Below, piece by piece: positions 14,612 through 23,481 of a stretch of DNA of 64,000 bases. Source of the stretch: Sphaerisporangium sp039871875 (lineage in GTDB: Bacteria; Actinomycetota; Actinomycetes; Streptosporangiales; Streptosporangiaceae); the NCBI RefSeq assembly GCF_039871875.1, contig NZ_JBDPMD010000025.1, forward strand, positions 49,192-113,191. The letters are read 5' to 3'. Under the pieces are notes generated by a model. The model searched no databases. It saw nothing but the letters and a program-made list of their open reading frames with translations, and was not told the DNA's origin. The first letter of the stretch is position 1; every line of letters starts with the position of its first letter. Both the position numbers and the translations under genes were made by a program.

Positions 14612-17365
14612 CTACGCGCCGCCCACGCGGAGCACCTCGCTCAGCCGCCGGCGGCGCCGCAGCGCGGCCTCGACGGGCACCACCACGGCGACCGCCGCCA
14701 GGAACGCGACCGCCACCAGGCCGAGCCACCACCACGGCGGCACCGGCACCGGGTCGGTGGCCTGCCCGGTGAGCAACCGCAGCGCGAGCGAGTCGAGCGT
14801 CAGACGGGCGAGCAGCACGCCGAACAGAGGGCCCGCCACGGCGGCGACCAGCACCGGTGGCAGCAGCTCGCCCGTGGCGACCCAGCGGGTGTCGCGCGGC
14901 CGCAGGCCGAGGGTGCGCAGCCGCGACAGGGTCTGCCACCGTTCCGGCGCGCTGGCGGCGGCGCCGAGCGCGAGGCCGAGCAGCCCCAGGACGAGCAGCA
15001 TCGCGGCCGAGGCCCACGCCAGCCGCAGCAGCCCCGAGGTCAGCGGCGCCGCGCGCCGCTCGCTCAGCACGTCCGCGCGCACCACGGCGTCGGCGGCGAC
15101 GCCGTTCCCCGCGACCGCCCGCGCCGCTCCGGGGCCGGTCACCCACACCGTGTTCGGGGCGGCGGGCGCGCCGGCGGCGGCGAGGGCCGCGGCGTCCACG
15201 AGCACGACGTCGGGGGCGTCGCCGACGGCCGGCGCCGTGCCGACGGCGATGAGCGGGATGGGTGGCGCGTCGGCGCGGAGCAGCCGCAGCCGCATGCCGG
15301 GCCGCATGCTCCCGTCCGCCGAGCGCACCAGCGCGGGGACGTCGCCGGTGCCGGTGGCCGCGAGCCGGGCGAGCCCAGGGGTGTCCGGCAGCGGTGTGGA
15401 GGCCTCCAGCCGCCGGAACGCCGGTGCGTCCACGACCACCAGGCGCGGGCTGACGAACACCGTCTCCGCGACGACGCGTGAGAAGTCGCTGACGTGCCCG
15501 GCGAGGGCCTGCCTGACTCCCGGGGCGGCGGCGACGCGCCGGGCGAGCGCGGGGGTGGAGGCCACGGCGACGGGTGCGACGTCGAGGCGGGCGTCGGCGC
15601 CGACGGTGCGCCACGCGCCGTCCTCCATGCCCTGCCCGGTGGTGGCGTCGAGGGTGAACGCGTACGAGGCCAGCGCGGCGGACGTCACCAGCATCAGGAG
15701 CGGCAGCACACGCGCGGACGTCGCGACCGCACGCGCGGAGCCGAACACCGCCAGCGGGCGGCGCGAGCGCAGCGCCCGTCTCAGCGCGAGACCCGTGCCC
15801 GCGGGCAGCAGCCGCAGCAGGACGAGCGTGCCGGCGACGACGCCGAGGGCGGGCGCGCTGGCGGGCAACGACGCGCCGCCGTCCGGCCCTGGCACGTCGG
15901 CGGGAGAGCCGGCCGGCACGATGCCCCGCTGGAACAGCGCGACGAACGCGGCGGCCGCGGCGATCAGGGCCGCGGCCTCGGCGGCGGCGCGGCGCAACTG
16001 GACGGTGCGGTGGGCCGAGCGGCGCGCGGCCCGGTTGGCGGGCACGCGCCGGTCACGGGTGGCCCGGGCGGCGGCGAGCGTGCCGAACGCCGGCCCGGCG
16101 ACGACAGCGGCGAGCACCACGGGCAGCACCCACTCGAAGGAGCCGCCAGGCGCGACCAGGCCGGCCAGCGCGAGCCCGGCCGCGGCGGCCGACAACGCCA
16201 CCACGGTGGACTCCAGCAGCAGCTCCGCGGCGAGGTCCGGCAGCGCCGCACCCCGCTGCCGGGCCCCGGCCAGCGCGGCGGCGCGGCGGCGGACCAGCAG
16301 GTCGGCGGCGAGCAGCAGGACCAGCACCGCGGCGGCGATGACACCGGTGAGCATGACGGCCGCCTGCGCGAACGCGGCGGCGACCTTGGTGCGGATGTCC
16401 ACCAGCACGGAGTCGAGCTGCGTCTCCCACTTCAGGGAGCTGTCGAAGACGGCGGAGGAGCTGGAGTTCGCCTTGAGCGCGGCCACGGACCTGGTGAGCG
16501 CCTCGGCGGACTCCAGGCTGAGCACACCCGGATCCGGGTGGAACAGGACGGCGCGATCCAGTTGTTCCGGTTCGAGGCCGAGACGGGCGTCGGGCAGGGA
16601 TTCGGCGGACAGCAGGCCGGCGAACCGGGTGGTGCCGACGCCGTCCGCGCCGGGCACGGGACGCAGCAGCCAGGGGGCGAGCCGCCAGACGGGATCGCCG
16701 GCGTCCTTCGCCCGGAAGATGCCGCTGACCCGGACGTCCCTGACGCGCTTCTCCTCGTCGATGAGCGGGATGCGGTCGCCGGGGCGCACGCCGAGAGCGC
16801 TCGCGTCCGCCTCCGACAGGCCGGCCTGCATCGGCCAGGGTGGCGCCCCGTAGGGGAGCTCGACGCGGCCCGTGCCGGTGACGGCCGCCTTCGGCGGGCC
16901 GCCCGCGATCCAGGTCACCTGGGGCCCGGCGCCGCGTTCGTCGGCGAGGTAGGTGAGCCGGAAGGTGCGCAGCACGCTGCCGTCGGTGATCTTGAAGGGG
17001 AGGCTGGTGACGGTGGCGACGGGTGCGCGCAGCGCGGCGCGCAGCGCGGGGTCGAGCCCGTCCACCGCCCTGCCGCGGAACCCGTCGATGTCCTCGGCGA
17101 GATGAGGGACACGGACGCGGCCACCGGAGGGACCGTCGTCGCGTTCCCAGTTGGCGCGCGCCGTGACGAGGGCGTCGTCGCCGGCGCGGCGGACCGCGTC
17201 CTGGACGGCGGCGTCGGCGGTGTCCCGCATCAGCGGCGGCACGGCGCCCGCGAGGAGCGTGACGACCGCGACGACGGCGGCGGCCAGCAGCAGAGGCCCG
17301 GCGTCGGCGCGGGCCCGGCCGCGGACGCTTGGCCAGTGCAGGACGGGGAGCCGCGGAAGTCTCAC
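14612..17365 (-). CDS. FtsX-family ABC transporter permease (second permease of the operon)
   Basis: The protein has 917 residues from GTG 17365, which overlaps the stop of the preceding permease by 4 bases (GTGA). The first helix (LLLAAAVVAVVTLLAGAVPP) is followed by a large extracytoplasmic domain to about residue 330. Helix groups follow near 335-470 and 500-570, then a second outer domain and a final FtsX block with LASAAMLLVLGLLGLALGAAA, LRTLGLRPRDTRWVATGELLPP and three closing helices. This is the MacB/YknZ architecture with two FtsX modules. The substrate is unknown; lipoprotein, lipid or antimicrobial-peptide export are the usual roles. Confidence 0.88.
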   Translation of the reverse strand: MRLPRLPVLHWPSVRGRARADAGPLLLAAAVVAVVTLLAGAVPPLMRDTADAAVQDAVRRAGDDALVTARANWERDDGPSGGRVRVPHLAEDIDGFRGRAVDGLDPALRAALRAPVATVTSLPFKITDGSVLRTFRLTYLADERGAGPQVTWIAGGPPKAAVTGTGRVELPYGAPPWPMQAGLSEADASALGVRPGDRIPLIDEEKRVRDVRVSGIFRAKDAGDPVWRLAPWLLRPVPGADGVGTTRFAGLLSAESLPDARLGLEPEQLDRAVLFHPDPGVLSLESAEALTRSVAALKANSSSSAVFDSSLKWETQLDSVLVDIRTKVAAAFAQAAVMLTGVIAAAVLVLLLAADLLVRRRAAALAGARQRGAALPDLAAELLLESTVVALSAAAAGLALAGLVAPGGSFEWVLPVVLAAVVAGPAFGTLAAARATRDRRVPANRAARRSAHRTVQLRRAAAEAAALIAAAAAFVALFQRGIVPAGSPADVPGPDGGASLPASAPALGVVAGTLVLLRLLPAGTGLALRRALRSRRPLAVFGSARAVATSARVLPLLMLVTSAALASYAFTLDATTGQGMEDGAWRTVGADARLDVAPVAVASTPALARRVAAAPGVRQALAGHVSDFSRVVAETVFVSPRLVVVDAPAFRRLEASTPLPDTPGLARLAATGTGDVPALVRSADGSMRPGMRLRLLRADAPPIPLIAVGTAPAVGDAPDVVLVDAAALAAAGAPAAPNTVWVTGPGAARAVAGNGVAADAVVRADVLSERRAAPLTSGLLRLAWASAAMLLVLGLLGLALGAAASAPERWQTLSRLRTLGLRPRDTRWVATGELLPPVLVAAVAGPLFGVLLARLTLDSLALRLLTGQATDPVPVPPWWWLGLVAVAFLAAVAVVVPVEAALRRRRRLSEVLRVGGA

Positions 17366-20300
17366 GACGCCACCCGCAGGTGCGTGACGTCGGCGCGGCG
17401 GGCCTGCACGGTGACGACGGCGGTCACCGCGACCGTGCACCCGGCGAGCAGCAGGGCGAGCAGGCCGGCCTCGGCGGCCCACGGCCAGCTCGGCACGGCG
17501 GCGGGGATGGGCGCGGCGCCGATGTCGGAGCGGACGAGCAGTGGCGCGACCACCCAGGTGACGAGCGCGCCGGCCGCGGCGCCCGCCGCGACCAGGGGCA
17601 GCAGGACGCCGACGTGCTGGCCGAGCAGCACGGCGCGGATCTCACGCCGGTACATCCCAAGGCCCCGCAGTCGCGCCACTTCGAGTGCGCGGGCCTGCAT
17701 GTCGCAGGTCACGTGCAGGATGACGCCGGTCAGCAGCAGCAGGACCGCGGCGGGGACGAGCAGCCGGAGCGCGGCGGGCAGTCCCGCGCGCAGGGGACCG
17801 CTGGAGAGGCGGGCCGCCTCGCCCTCGCGGGTGGTGACGGCGCCGAGGCCGAGCGCGGTGGCTCGCGTGGCGGCGTTCGCGGCGGGGCCGCCGGCCCACC
17901 AGGCGTCCACCGGGGGGTCGAGGTGCCCGCTGCTGACCAGCGCGCGGGAAAGGGTGTCCAGGTCGGCGAGGACGGCGGCGGCGCCGGGGGCGGACGGGAC
18001 GTCGGGCAGCGTCGCGGCGACGCTGACCTGCACGGGGGCGATGCCGACGGTGAGGCTGAGCTGGGAACCCGGCCGGACGCCGAGCTTGTCGGCGAAGCGG
18101 GAGGACACGGCCACGGGGACCGCGTCCGGCACGGGGAACGCGGTGGCGACGAGGGTGCGCGCCGCGTCCGGGGGGCCGGAGAGCTTGACGGTCGCCGTCA
18201 TCGTGAGCGAGGTGCCCGCGGATGTGGCGGCGACGGCGGCGGACGGGCGGATGAGCTGGTCGAGGACGGGTTGGACGGTGGTCGCGGTCCAGGGCTTCCC
18301 GGGCGCCGTCGTGGCCCCCGGGACGTCGAGGGTGACGGCGATGTCGCTCTCACCGCTGCCGAGCGGCCCGGCGGAGGGGAAGCCGCCGTTTCCCGACGGG
18401 AGCGCGCCGAGCCCCACCGGGAGGGACACCGCGACCAGCCGCAGCCCCGGGGCCGTCGCGCACGACGGCAGCCGGTGCGGTTCGCCGTCCAGGGGGACAG
18501 GGGTGCCGGTGCAGGGCGTCCGCAGGCCGGTGGCGTCCTGGACCACCAGCCGGGGGGTCACGGCCAGCGGGGTCTCTCCTGTCGCCGTCCCGGTCATGGT
18601 GAGCGCGGCGCCGGGCGAGACGGCGACGCCGGCGACGGGGGCCGCAGGCGCGAGGGCGGCGCCCACCTCCGCCCAGGTGCGCCCGTCCTCCTGCCGGCCG
18701 CGCAACAGGGCGCCGGCGCGGGTCATGTCCGCGGCGACCAGCCGTGACGGCTCGCCGGCGTCGCCGAGCCACTGCCCGACCGCGATGCCGCGGTCGACGG
18801 CGGGGCTCACCACTCCCCCGGTGGCCGCGGCGACGTCCCCGCCCTGGCCGGCGACCGGCGGGACGGCGAGGGACAGCGCGAGGTCGGTGCCGACGGACAG
18901 AGCGGCCTGGTCGTGCTGCGAGCGCTGCCATGTGGCGTCGAAGCCGATACCGAACGTGCCGGCCGCGCAGGCCAGGCCGATCAGCAGGCCCGCGGCGACC
19001 GCCTGCGGCCGGCGGGCCGCCTCGAGCGCGGCCAGCGGCACCACCAGGCCGCGGGCGCGGCGCGCCAGCCGGTCGGCGCCGCGCAGCGCGGGCGTCACCA
19101 CGCGCAGCGCCACCACGGGGCCCGCGGTGAGGAGCAGCGCGGGAGCGAGCACGCGGACGGCGTCCGTGCGGGAGCTCGAGCCGGCGGGCTGGGCGTAGAG
19201 CTGCCACCACCCGACGGCGGCGAACGCCACGAGCAGCAGGTCGGCACCGGAACGGGCCAGCAGTTCGCGCCGCCCCCGGCGTTCACCTGGCGCGGCGGTG
19301 GGCCGCACCGCGAGTACGACGAGCATCACCGCGAGCGCCAGCACCCCGCCGGCGACGGTGAGCACCTGGACGCCGGTCACGGCCGGCTGGACGGCGAGCC
19401 CGGCGCCGGCCATCGGCGGCAGGTGGGTCAGGAGCGCGTGCAGGGCGGACGACGCGGGGATCGCGAGCGCGGCGGCGAGCACGCCGAGGAGGGCGGCCTC
19501 GACGGTCGCGGCGGCGGCGAGCTGCCTGGGGCTGACGCCGAGGGCGGACAGCAGGGCGGTCTCGCCGGCCCGCACGGCGGCGGTGAGCCGGCCGGCGAGG
19601 GCGAGGGCGGCCGCGGTCAGCACACTGCCGAGGAGCGCGACGGCGAGCACGGTGGCGGTCGTGACCTGCTGCTGCTCGCGAGCGGCGCCGAGGGTCGCGG
19701 GCAACGCGGAGGCGACGCGCTGGATGCGTATCCGGTCGCCGAGAAGGCGCTCCAGGCGGCGGTCGGCGCCGGCCACCGCCGCGGCGACGGTGTCGAGGTC
19801 GCGGCGGCGGGGGGCGGACAGGTCGGGATGGGCGTTGACCTCCATCCGGTCGATGCTGGAGCCGCCGGCGAGCAGGTCCGTGAGGTCGACGATGAAGGGC
19901 CCGTAGGCGTGGACCGGCCGCCCGGAGCGGCCGTCGTTGTAGGCGAGGTCGAAGCCGGCGGCGGAGAGAGGGTCGCGGTCCCACCCGGTGGCGGGCAGCG
20001 GGCGCACGACGCCGACGACGGTCACGTCGAGGGCGGGGGCGGGGTCTCTGGTCAGCTCGGGGCCGAGGTGGACGCGGCTGCCGGGCCGCAGGTCCAGTTG
20101 CCGCGCGGTGGACTCCAGCACCACGGCTTCCATCGGAGCGGCGCCGGGCGCGGGCCAGCGTCCGCCGGTCAGCCGGGCGCGGGTCTTCAGCCCCTCCATG
20201 CCCGACAGGTAGCCCACCGCCGGTGTGCCGCCCCTCGCGTCACCCGGCGGGGTAAGCGGCCGCAACAGGGACGACGCGCTCCCGGACGTCGTCGCGGTGA

Positions 20301-20565
20301 ACGGGGCGAGCGCCGAGGTCAGCAGGCCACGGGTGTCGTCGGCGACGGACCGCGCGTCCGGGCCGCGGACGGTGACGATGTAGGCGGTCACGGCGACATC
20401 GCCGGGGGCGGCGCGGGACGCGGCGGTCTCCAGGGCCCGCTCGGCGGTCCTGGTGACGAGGAGTGCGCAGGTGCCGAGCAGGGTCGGGCCGACCATGACC
20501 ACCGCGAGCAGTGCCGCGAGCAGCGGCCACTGCGCCCGTGCCCGGTGACCGAGCACCCTCAGCAC
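17362..20565 (-). CDS. FtsX-family ABC transporter permease (first permease of the operon)
   Basis: This 1067-residue protein starts at GTG 20565. Its N-terminal helix (WPLLAALLAVVMVGPTLLGTCALLV) is followed by an outer domain. An FtsX module follows (VLAVALLGSVLTAAALALAG, LLSALGVSPRQLAAAATVEAALLGVLAAALA), then paired helices, a second outer domain, and a C-terminal FtsX module with ARLRGLGMYRREIRAVLLGQHVGVLLPLVAAG. It is larger than but laid out like the 917-residue partner, so the two probably form a heterodimer energised by the two upstream ATPases. A 49-base gap separates it from the ATPase at 20615. The start lacks a clear ribosome site and could be GTG 20556. Confidence 0.88.
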   Translation of the reverse strand: MLRVLGHRARAQWPLLAALLAVVMVGPTLLGTCALLVTRTAERALETAASRAAPGDVAVTAYIVTVRGPDARSVADDTRGLLTSALAPFTATTSGSASSLLRPLTPPGDARGGTPAVGYLSGMEGLKTRARLTGGRWPAPGAAPMEAVVLESTARQLDLRPGSRVHLGPELTRDPAPALDVTVVGVVRPLPATGWDRDPLSAAGFDLAYNDGRSGRPVHAYGPFIVDLTDLLAGGSSIDRMEVNAHPDLSAPRRRDLDTVAAAVAGADRRLERLLGDRIRIQRVASALPATLGAAREQQQVTTATVLAVALLGSVLTAAALALAGRLTAAVRAGETALLSALGVSPRQLAAAATVEAALLGVLAAALAIPASSALHALLTHLPPMAGAGLAVQPAVTGVQVLTVAGGVLALAVMLVVLAVRPTAAPGERRGRRELLARSGADLLLVAFAAVGWWQLYAQPAGSSSRTDAVRVLAPALLLTAGPVVALRVVTPALRGADRLARRARGLVVPLAALEAARRPQAVAAGLLIGLACAAGTFGIGFDATWQRSQHDQAALSVGTDLALSLAVPPVAGQGGDVAAATGGVVSPAVDRGIAVGQWLGDAGEPSRLVAADMTRAGALLRGRQEDGRTWAEVGAALAPAAPVAGVAVSPGAALTMTGTATGETPLAVTPRLVVQDATGLRTPCTGTPVPLDGEPHRLPSCATAPGLRLVAVSLPVGLGALPSGNGGFPSAGPLGSGESDIAVTLDVPGATTAPGKPWTATTVQPVLDQLIRPSAAVAATSAGTSLTMTATVKLSGPPDAARTLVATAFPVPDAVPVAVSSRFADKLGVRPGSQLSLTVGIAPVQVSVAATLPDVPSAPGAAAVLADLDTLSRALVSSGHLDPPVDAWWAGGPAANAATRATALGLGAVTTREGEAARLSSGPLRAGLPAALRLLVPAAVLLLLTGVILHVTCDMQARALEVARLRGLGMYRREIRAVLLGQHVGVLLPLVAAGAAAGALVTWVVAPLLVRSDIGAAPIPAAVPSWPWAAEAGLLALLLAGCTVAVTAVVTVQARRADVTHLRVAS

Positions 20566-20614
20566 GAGCCGCTCCCGGCCCTCGGGCGACGCCCCGGCCG
20601 GCCGCCGCCGAGCG

Positions 20615-21310
20615 TCATGAGTCGTCCTTCTGCTCGTCCAGGCGCCCGTCGCTGATGTGGATGATGCGGTCCGCCAGGGCGATCATCACCGGGTCGTGCG
20701 TGGACACCAGCACCGTGACGCCCTCGGACTCCACCACCCCGCGCAGCAACGCCATCACGGCGAGGCCCGTCTCGGCGTCGAGCTGGCCGGTCGGCTCGTC
20801 GGCGATGAGCAGGCGGGGTGACGCGGCCAGGGCGCGGGCGATCGCCACCCGCTGCTGCTGCCCGCCGGACAACTCGCCCGGCCGTTGCTGTGCGTGGTCG
20901 GCGAGGCCCACCAGCTCCAGCAGCAACTCGACGCGGCGCTCGCGTTCCTCCGGCTGGACGCGGGCCAGCCGCAACGGGGCGCCGACGTTCTCGGCGGCCG
21001 ACAACACCGGGATCAGGCCGAACGTCTGGAACACGTAGGAGACCTTCTCGCGGCGCAGCCGGGACAGGCCGTCCTCGTCGAGGGCGGTGACGTCGGTGCC
21101 GTCGACGTGGACGGTGCCGGCGTCCGGGCGGTCGAGGCCCCCGATGACGTTGAGCAGGGTGGTCTTGCCCGAGCCGGACCGGCCGACGAGGGCGACCATG
21201 GTGCCGGCCTCGACGTCGAAGGTCACGTCCTTGAGGGCGTGGACGGCGGTCGGCCCGGTGCCGAAACGCCGGTGGACGCCGCGGACGGTGAGCAGCGGCC
21301 CCGCGCTCAT
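20615..21310 (-). CDS. ABC transporter ATP-binding protein (MacB/LolD type, second ATPase)
   Basis: This 231-residue ATPase has Walker A GRSGSGKTTLLN, Q-loop YVFQTFGLIPVLSA, signature LSGGQQQRVAIARAL and Walker B RLLIADEPT. STHDPV carries the switch His. The LolD-like lengths and the ENVGAPL box after the Q loop match ATPases that drive FtsX permeases. Its ATG overlaps the stop of the preceding ATPase by 4 bases (ATGA), so the two are coupled. It and the other ATPase may form an asymmetric pair. Confidence 0.93.
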   Translation of the reverse strand: MSAGPLLTVRGVHRRFGTGPTAVHALKDVTFDVEAGTMVALVGRSGSGKTTLLNVIGGLDRPDAGTVHVDGTDVTALDEDGLSRLRREKVSYVFQTFGLIPVLSAAENVGAPLRLARVQPEERERRVELLLELVGLADHAQQRPGELSGGQQQRVAIARALAASPRLLIADEPTGQLDAETGLAVMALLRGVVESEGVTVLVSTHDPVMIALADRIIHISDGRLDEQKDDS

Positions 21311-22239
21311 GCTCCTCCGTCCACGTCGGGGCGGATCGTGACGTGGTCGGCCTCCAGCGCCAGCCGGACCCGCCGGGTCAGCGCCAGCGCCTCACGGTAG
21401 TCGCGCGGCACCTGGACCCGGCCGGCCCGGTCCATCACGGCGTACTCCTCGGCGATCACGTGCGTGCCGCCGTCGTCGCCGGTGGCCGTGCGCCGCAGCA
21501 CCTCGGTGCTGGTGCGCCCGTCACGGATCGCCACGGTCCGCTCGACCTGCCCGCTGACCTCGGGGTCGTGCGTCACGATGACGACGGTGACCCCGAGCTC
21601 CCGGTTGACGTCCCGCAACGCGGAGAAGACCTCCGCGGAGGTGGCGGTGTCCAGCTCACCGGTCGGCTCGTCGGCCAGCAGCACGCGGGGCTTGTTGGCG
21701 AGCGCCACCGCGATGGCCACACGCATCTGCTGCCCGCCGGACAACTGCCCAGGCCGCCGGTCGGCGCAGTCGGCGACACCGAGCGTCTCCAGCAGCTCGC
21801 CCGAACGGGTGCGGCGAGCGGCCGCCGGCGTGCGGGCCGCCGTCATCGGCAGGTCGACCATCTGACGCGCCGTCAGATAGGGCAGCAGGTTCCCGGCCGT
21901 CTGCTGCCGGACGAACCCCACGGTGTGCCGCCGGTAGTGCACACGATCGGCCCGGGACATCGCCAGCAGGTTCCACCGGTCGACCCGCGCCCGCCCCGCC
22001 GTCGGCGCGTCGATCCCCGCGAGGATGGACAACAGGGTCGACTTGCCGGACCCCGAGGCCCCCACGATCGCGACCATCTCACCGCTGTCGACGACCAGAT
22101 CGAGCCCCTGCAACGCCTGCACCTCGACGGATCCGGACTGATAGATCCGCACCAAGCTCTCGCAGACGACCAGCGCGTCCCGCCCGAACTCCGGCGCTTT
22201 CTGTGGAGGCTGCGGAAGGGACAGCGGCGAGATGGACAT
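21307..22239 (-). CDS. ABC transporter ATP-binding protein (first ATPase) with C-terminal extension
   Basis: The protein has 310 residues from ATG 22239, with CCGGAGGAGG just upstream. It has Walker A GASGSGKSTLLS, Q-loop VGFVRQQTAGNLLPYLTA, signature LSGGQQMRVAIAVAL and Walker B RVLLADEPTGELD. VTHDPEV carries the switch His. After the ATPase core it carries about 70 extra residues ending VMDRAGRVQVPRDYREAL and VRLALEADHVTIRPDV, a pattern like an AbrB/SpoVT swapped-hairpin domain. Such a tail may serve dimerisation or regulation. It is the first gene of the four-gene exporter operon. A TATAGA on the minus strand near 22274-22280 is a weak -10 candidate. Confidence 0.92.
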   Translation of the reverse strand: MSISPLSLPQPPQKAPEFGRDALVVCESLVRIYQSGSVEVQALQGLDLVVDSGEMVAIVGASGSGKSTLLSILAGIDAPTAGRARVDRWNLLAMSRADRVHYRRHTVGFVRQQTAGNLLPYLTARQMVDLPMTAARTPAAARRTRSGELLETLGVADCADRRPGQLSGGQQMRVAIAVALANKPRVLLADEPTGELDTATSAEVFSALRDVNRELGVTVVIVTHDPEVSGQVERTVAIRDGRTSTEVLRRTATGDDGGTHVIAEEYAVMDRAGRVQVPRDYREALALTRRVRLALEADHVTIRPDVDGGA

Positions 22240-22416
22240 CCCCCTCCTCCGGTCCGGTGTCGCGCCAGACTCTATACCGCGCACTGTTGGGAACATGTAT
22301 GGATTTGCCCGCTTCCTCCTTGCCGTTTCGAATCAAGCCCGCGCGGCACCCGCACCGGACGCGCCGGCGCCGCATACTGGTCTGCGGTAAGCCCTATTCC
22401 GGCAGGAGGTTCGGCG

Positions 22417-22581
22417 GTGGACAACGGCGGTCTTATCCTGCTGATTTTCCTGGCGTTCCTGTTCGCGTGGGGACTGAACCGCGTCCGCCGCAGGCTGCGC
22501 TTCGGCCCGATGGCCTACACCGGCGTGATGCTCACCTTCATGGTCGTGGTCCTGGCCGTGTACACCCAGACCTTCCGCTGA
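22417..22581 (+). CDS. 54-residue membrane protein, unknown function
   Basis: GTG 22417 lies seven bases after AGGAGG, one of the clearest ribosome sites in this region. The protein has two hydrophobic helices (GGLILLIFLAFLFAWGL and AYTGVMLTFMVVVLAVYT) joined by a basic loop NRVRRRLRFGPM. This makes an inside-loop hairpin with both ends outside, or the reverse. It is divergent from the FtsX exporter operon across a 177-base gap and may be a small modulator of it, which is inference from position. No homologous family is recognised. Confidence 0.75.
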   Translation: MDNGGLILLIFLAFLFAWGLNRVRRRLRFGPMAYTGVMLTFMVVVLAVYTQTFR

Positions 22582-22615
22582 GCCGCGCTCACCGTCCAGC
22601 GGCACCCTGACGACG

Positions 22616-23392
22616 TCAGACCGCGCTACCGTCCAGCAGAACCCTGGCCACCAGAGCGGGGTCGTCACTCATCGGCACATGCCCGCAGCCCTTGAGCAGC
22701 ACCACCCGCCGCTCGGCCCACTTGGCCGCCCGCACCGCCTGCCGCCGCGGCAATATCCGATCGTGCTCCCCCCACGCGATGGTCACCGGCACCTTCGCCC
22801 GCCCCGGCGGCACCACGTCCTTGAACGACTCCAGCGTCTCGTCGAACCCCACCGCGTCCCGCAACGCCCGCACGTCCCCCGCCATCGCCGCAGCCGTCAC
22901 GTTCCCGGGCCGCGCCACGACCATCCCCATCAAGACGCCCCGCCCGAGTGACGACCCCGCCGCCACCCGGACCACCCCGTCCGGCACGACCCGGCTGACC
23001 CACCGCAGCCCCCTGAGCACCCCGCGCGCATAAGCACTCTCTCCCGCCGACCAGAACCCCGCGGGCGACAGCGCCGTAGCCGACCTCACCGTGCCCCGCG
23101 CCGCCAGGGTGAGCGCCACATATCCCCCCAGCGAATTCCCCGCCACATGAGGCCTCACCACCCCCAGCTCCGCGCACAACCCCTCGACGGCATCCGCCAA
23201 CGTCTGCGCGTTGTAGCTCACCCCCTCCCCCAACCCCGGCGACCCCCCGAACCCCGGAAAGTCCACCGCGATCACATCGCGCTCCTCCGCCACCCTCCCC
23301 AGAACCGGCTCCCACCCCTGCCACCGATGCCCGATCCCGTGCAACAGCACAAGCGGCTCGCCGGCCCCTCGCCTCTCGTGAACCAGCCCCAT
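22616..23392 (-). CDS. Alpha/beta hydrolase
   Basis: The protein has 258 residues from ATG 23392; an upstream in-frame GTG at 23428 would add 12 residues. The fold markers are LVLLHGIGHRWQGWEP (oxyanion loop HGxG-like), nucleophile Ser in the elbow VAGNSLGGYVAL, acid Asp in AWGEHDRILP and His in GCGHVPMSDD. It is a soluble hydrolase of the 2-hydroxymuconate-semialdehyde hydrolase/lipase-like type, acting on an ester or C-C bond of unknown substrate. It converges on the 54-residue membrane protein, with a small CTGAC/GTCAG hairpin between them. Confidence 0.9.
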   Translation of the reverse strand: MGLVHERRGAGEPLVLLHGIGHRWQGWEPVLGRVAEERDVIAVDFPGFGGSPGLGEGVSYNAQTLADAVEGLCAELGVVRPHVAGNSLGGYVALTLAARGTVRSATALSPAGFWSAGESAYARGVLRGLRWVSRVVPDGVVRVAAGSSLGRGVLMGMVVARPGNVTAAAMAGDVRALRDAVGFDETLESFKDVVPPGRAKVPVTIAWGEHDRILPRRQAVRAAKWAERRVVLLKGCGHVPMSDDPALVARVLLDGSAV

Positions 23393-23481
23393 CCCCTCAG
23401 TGAAACACCCCACCCCCTCAAGTGTCACCGACCCCGATCACCCGGGACCGAATGCCTTGGTGGGACGGAAAAGGGCTGGGG

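Noticed and set aside
15494..19198. 1234-residue plus-strand open frame
   Set aside because: It is the antisense shadow of the two FtsX permeases, is Gly/Arg/Ala-rich without motifs, and has no ribosome site.
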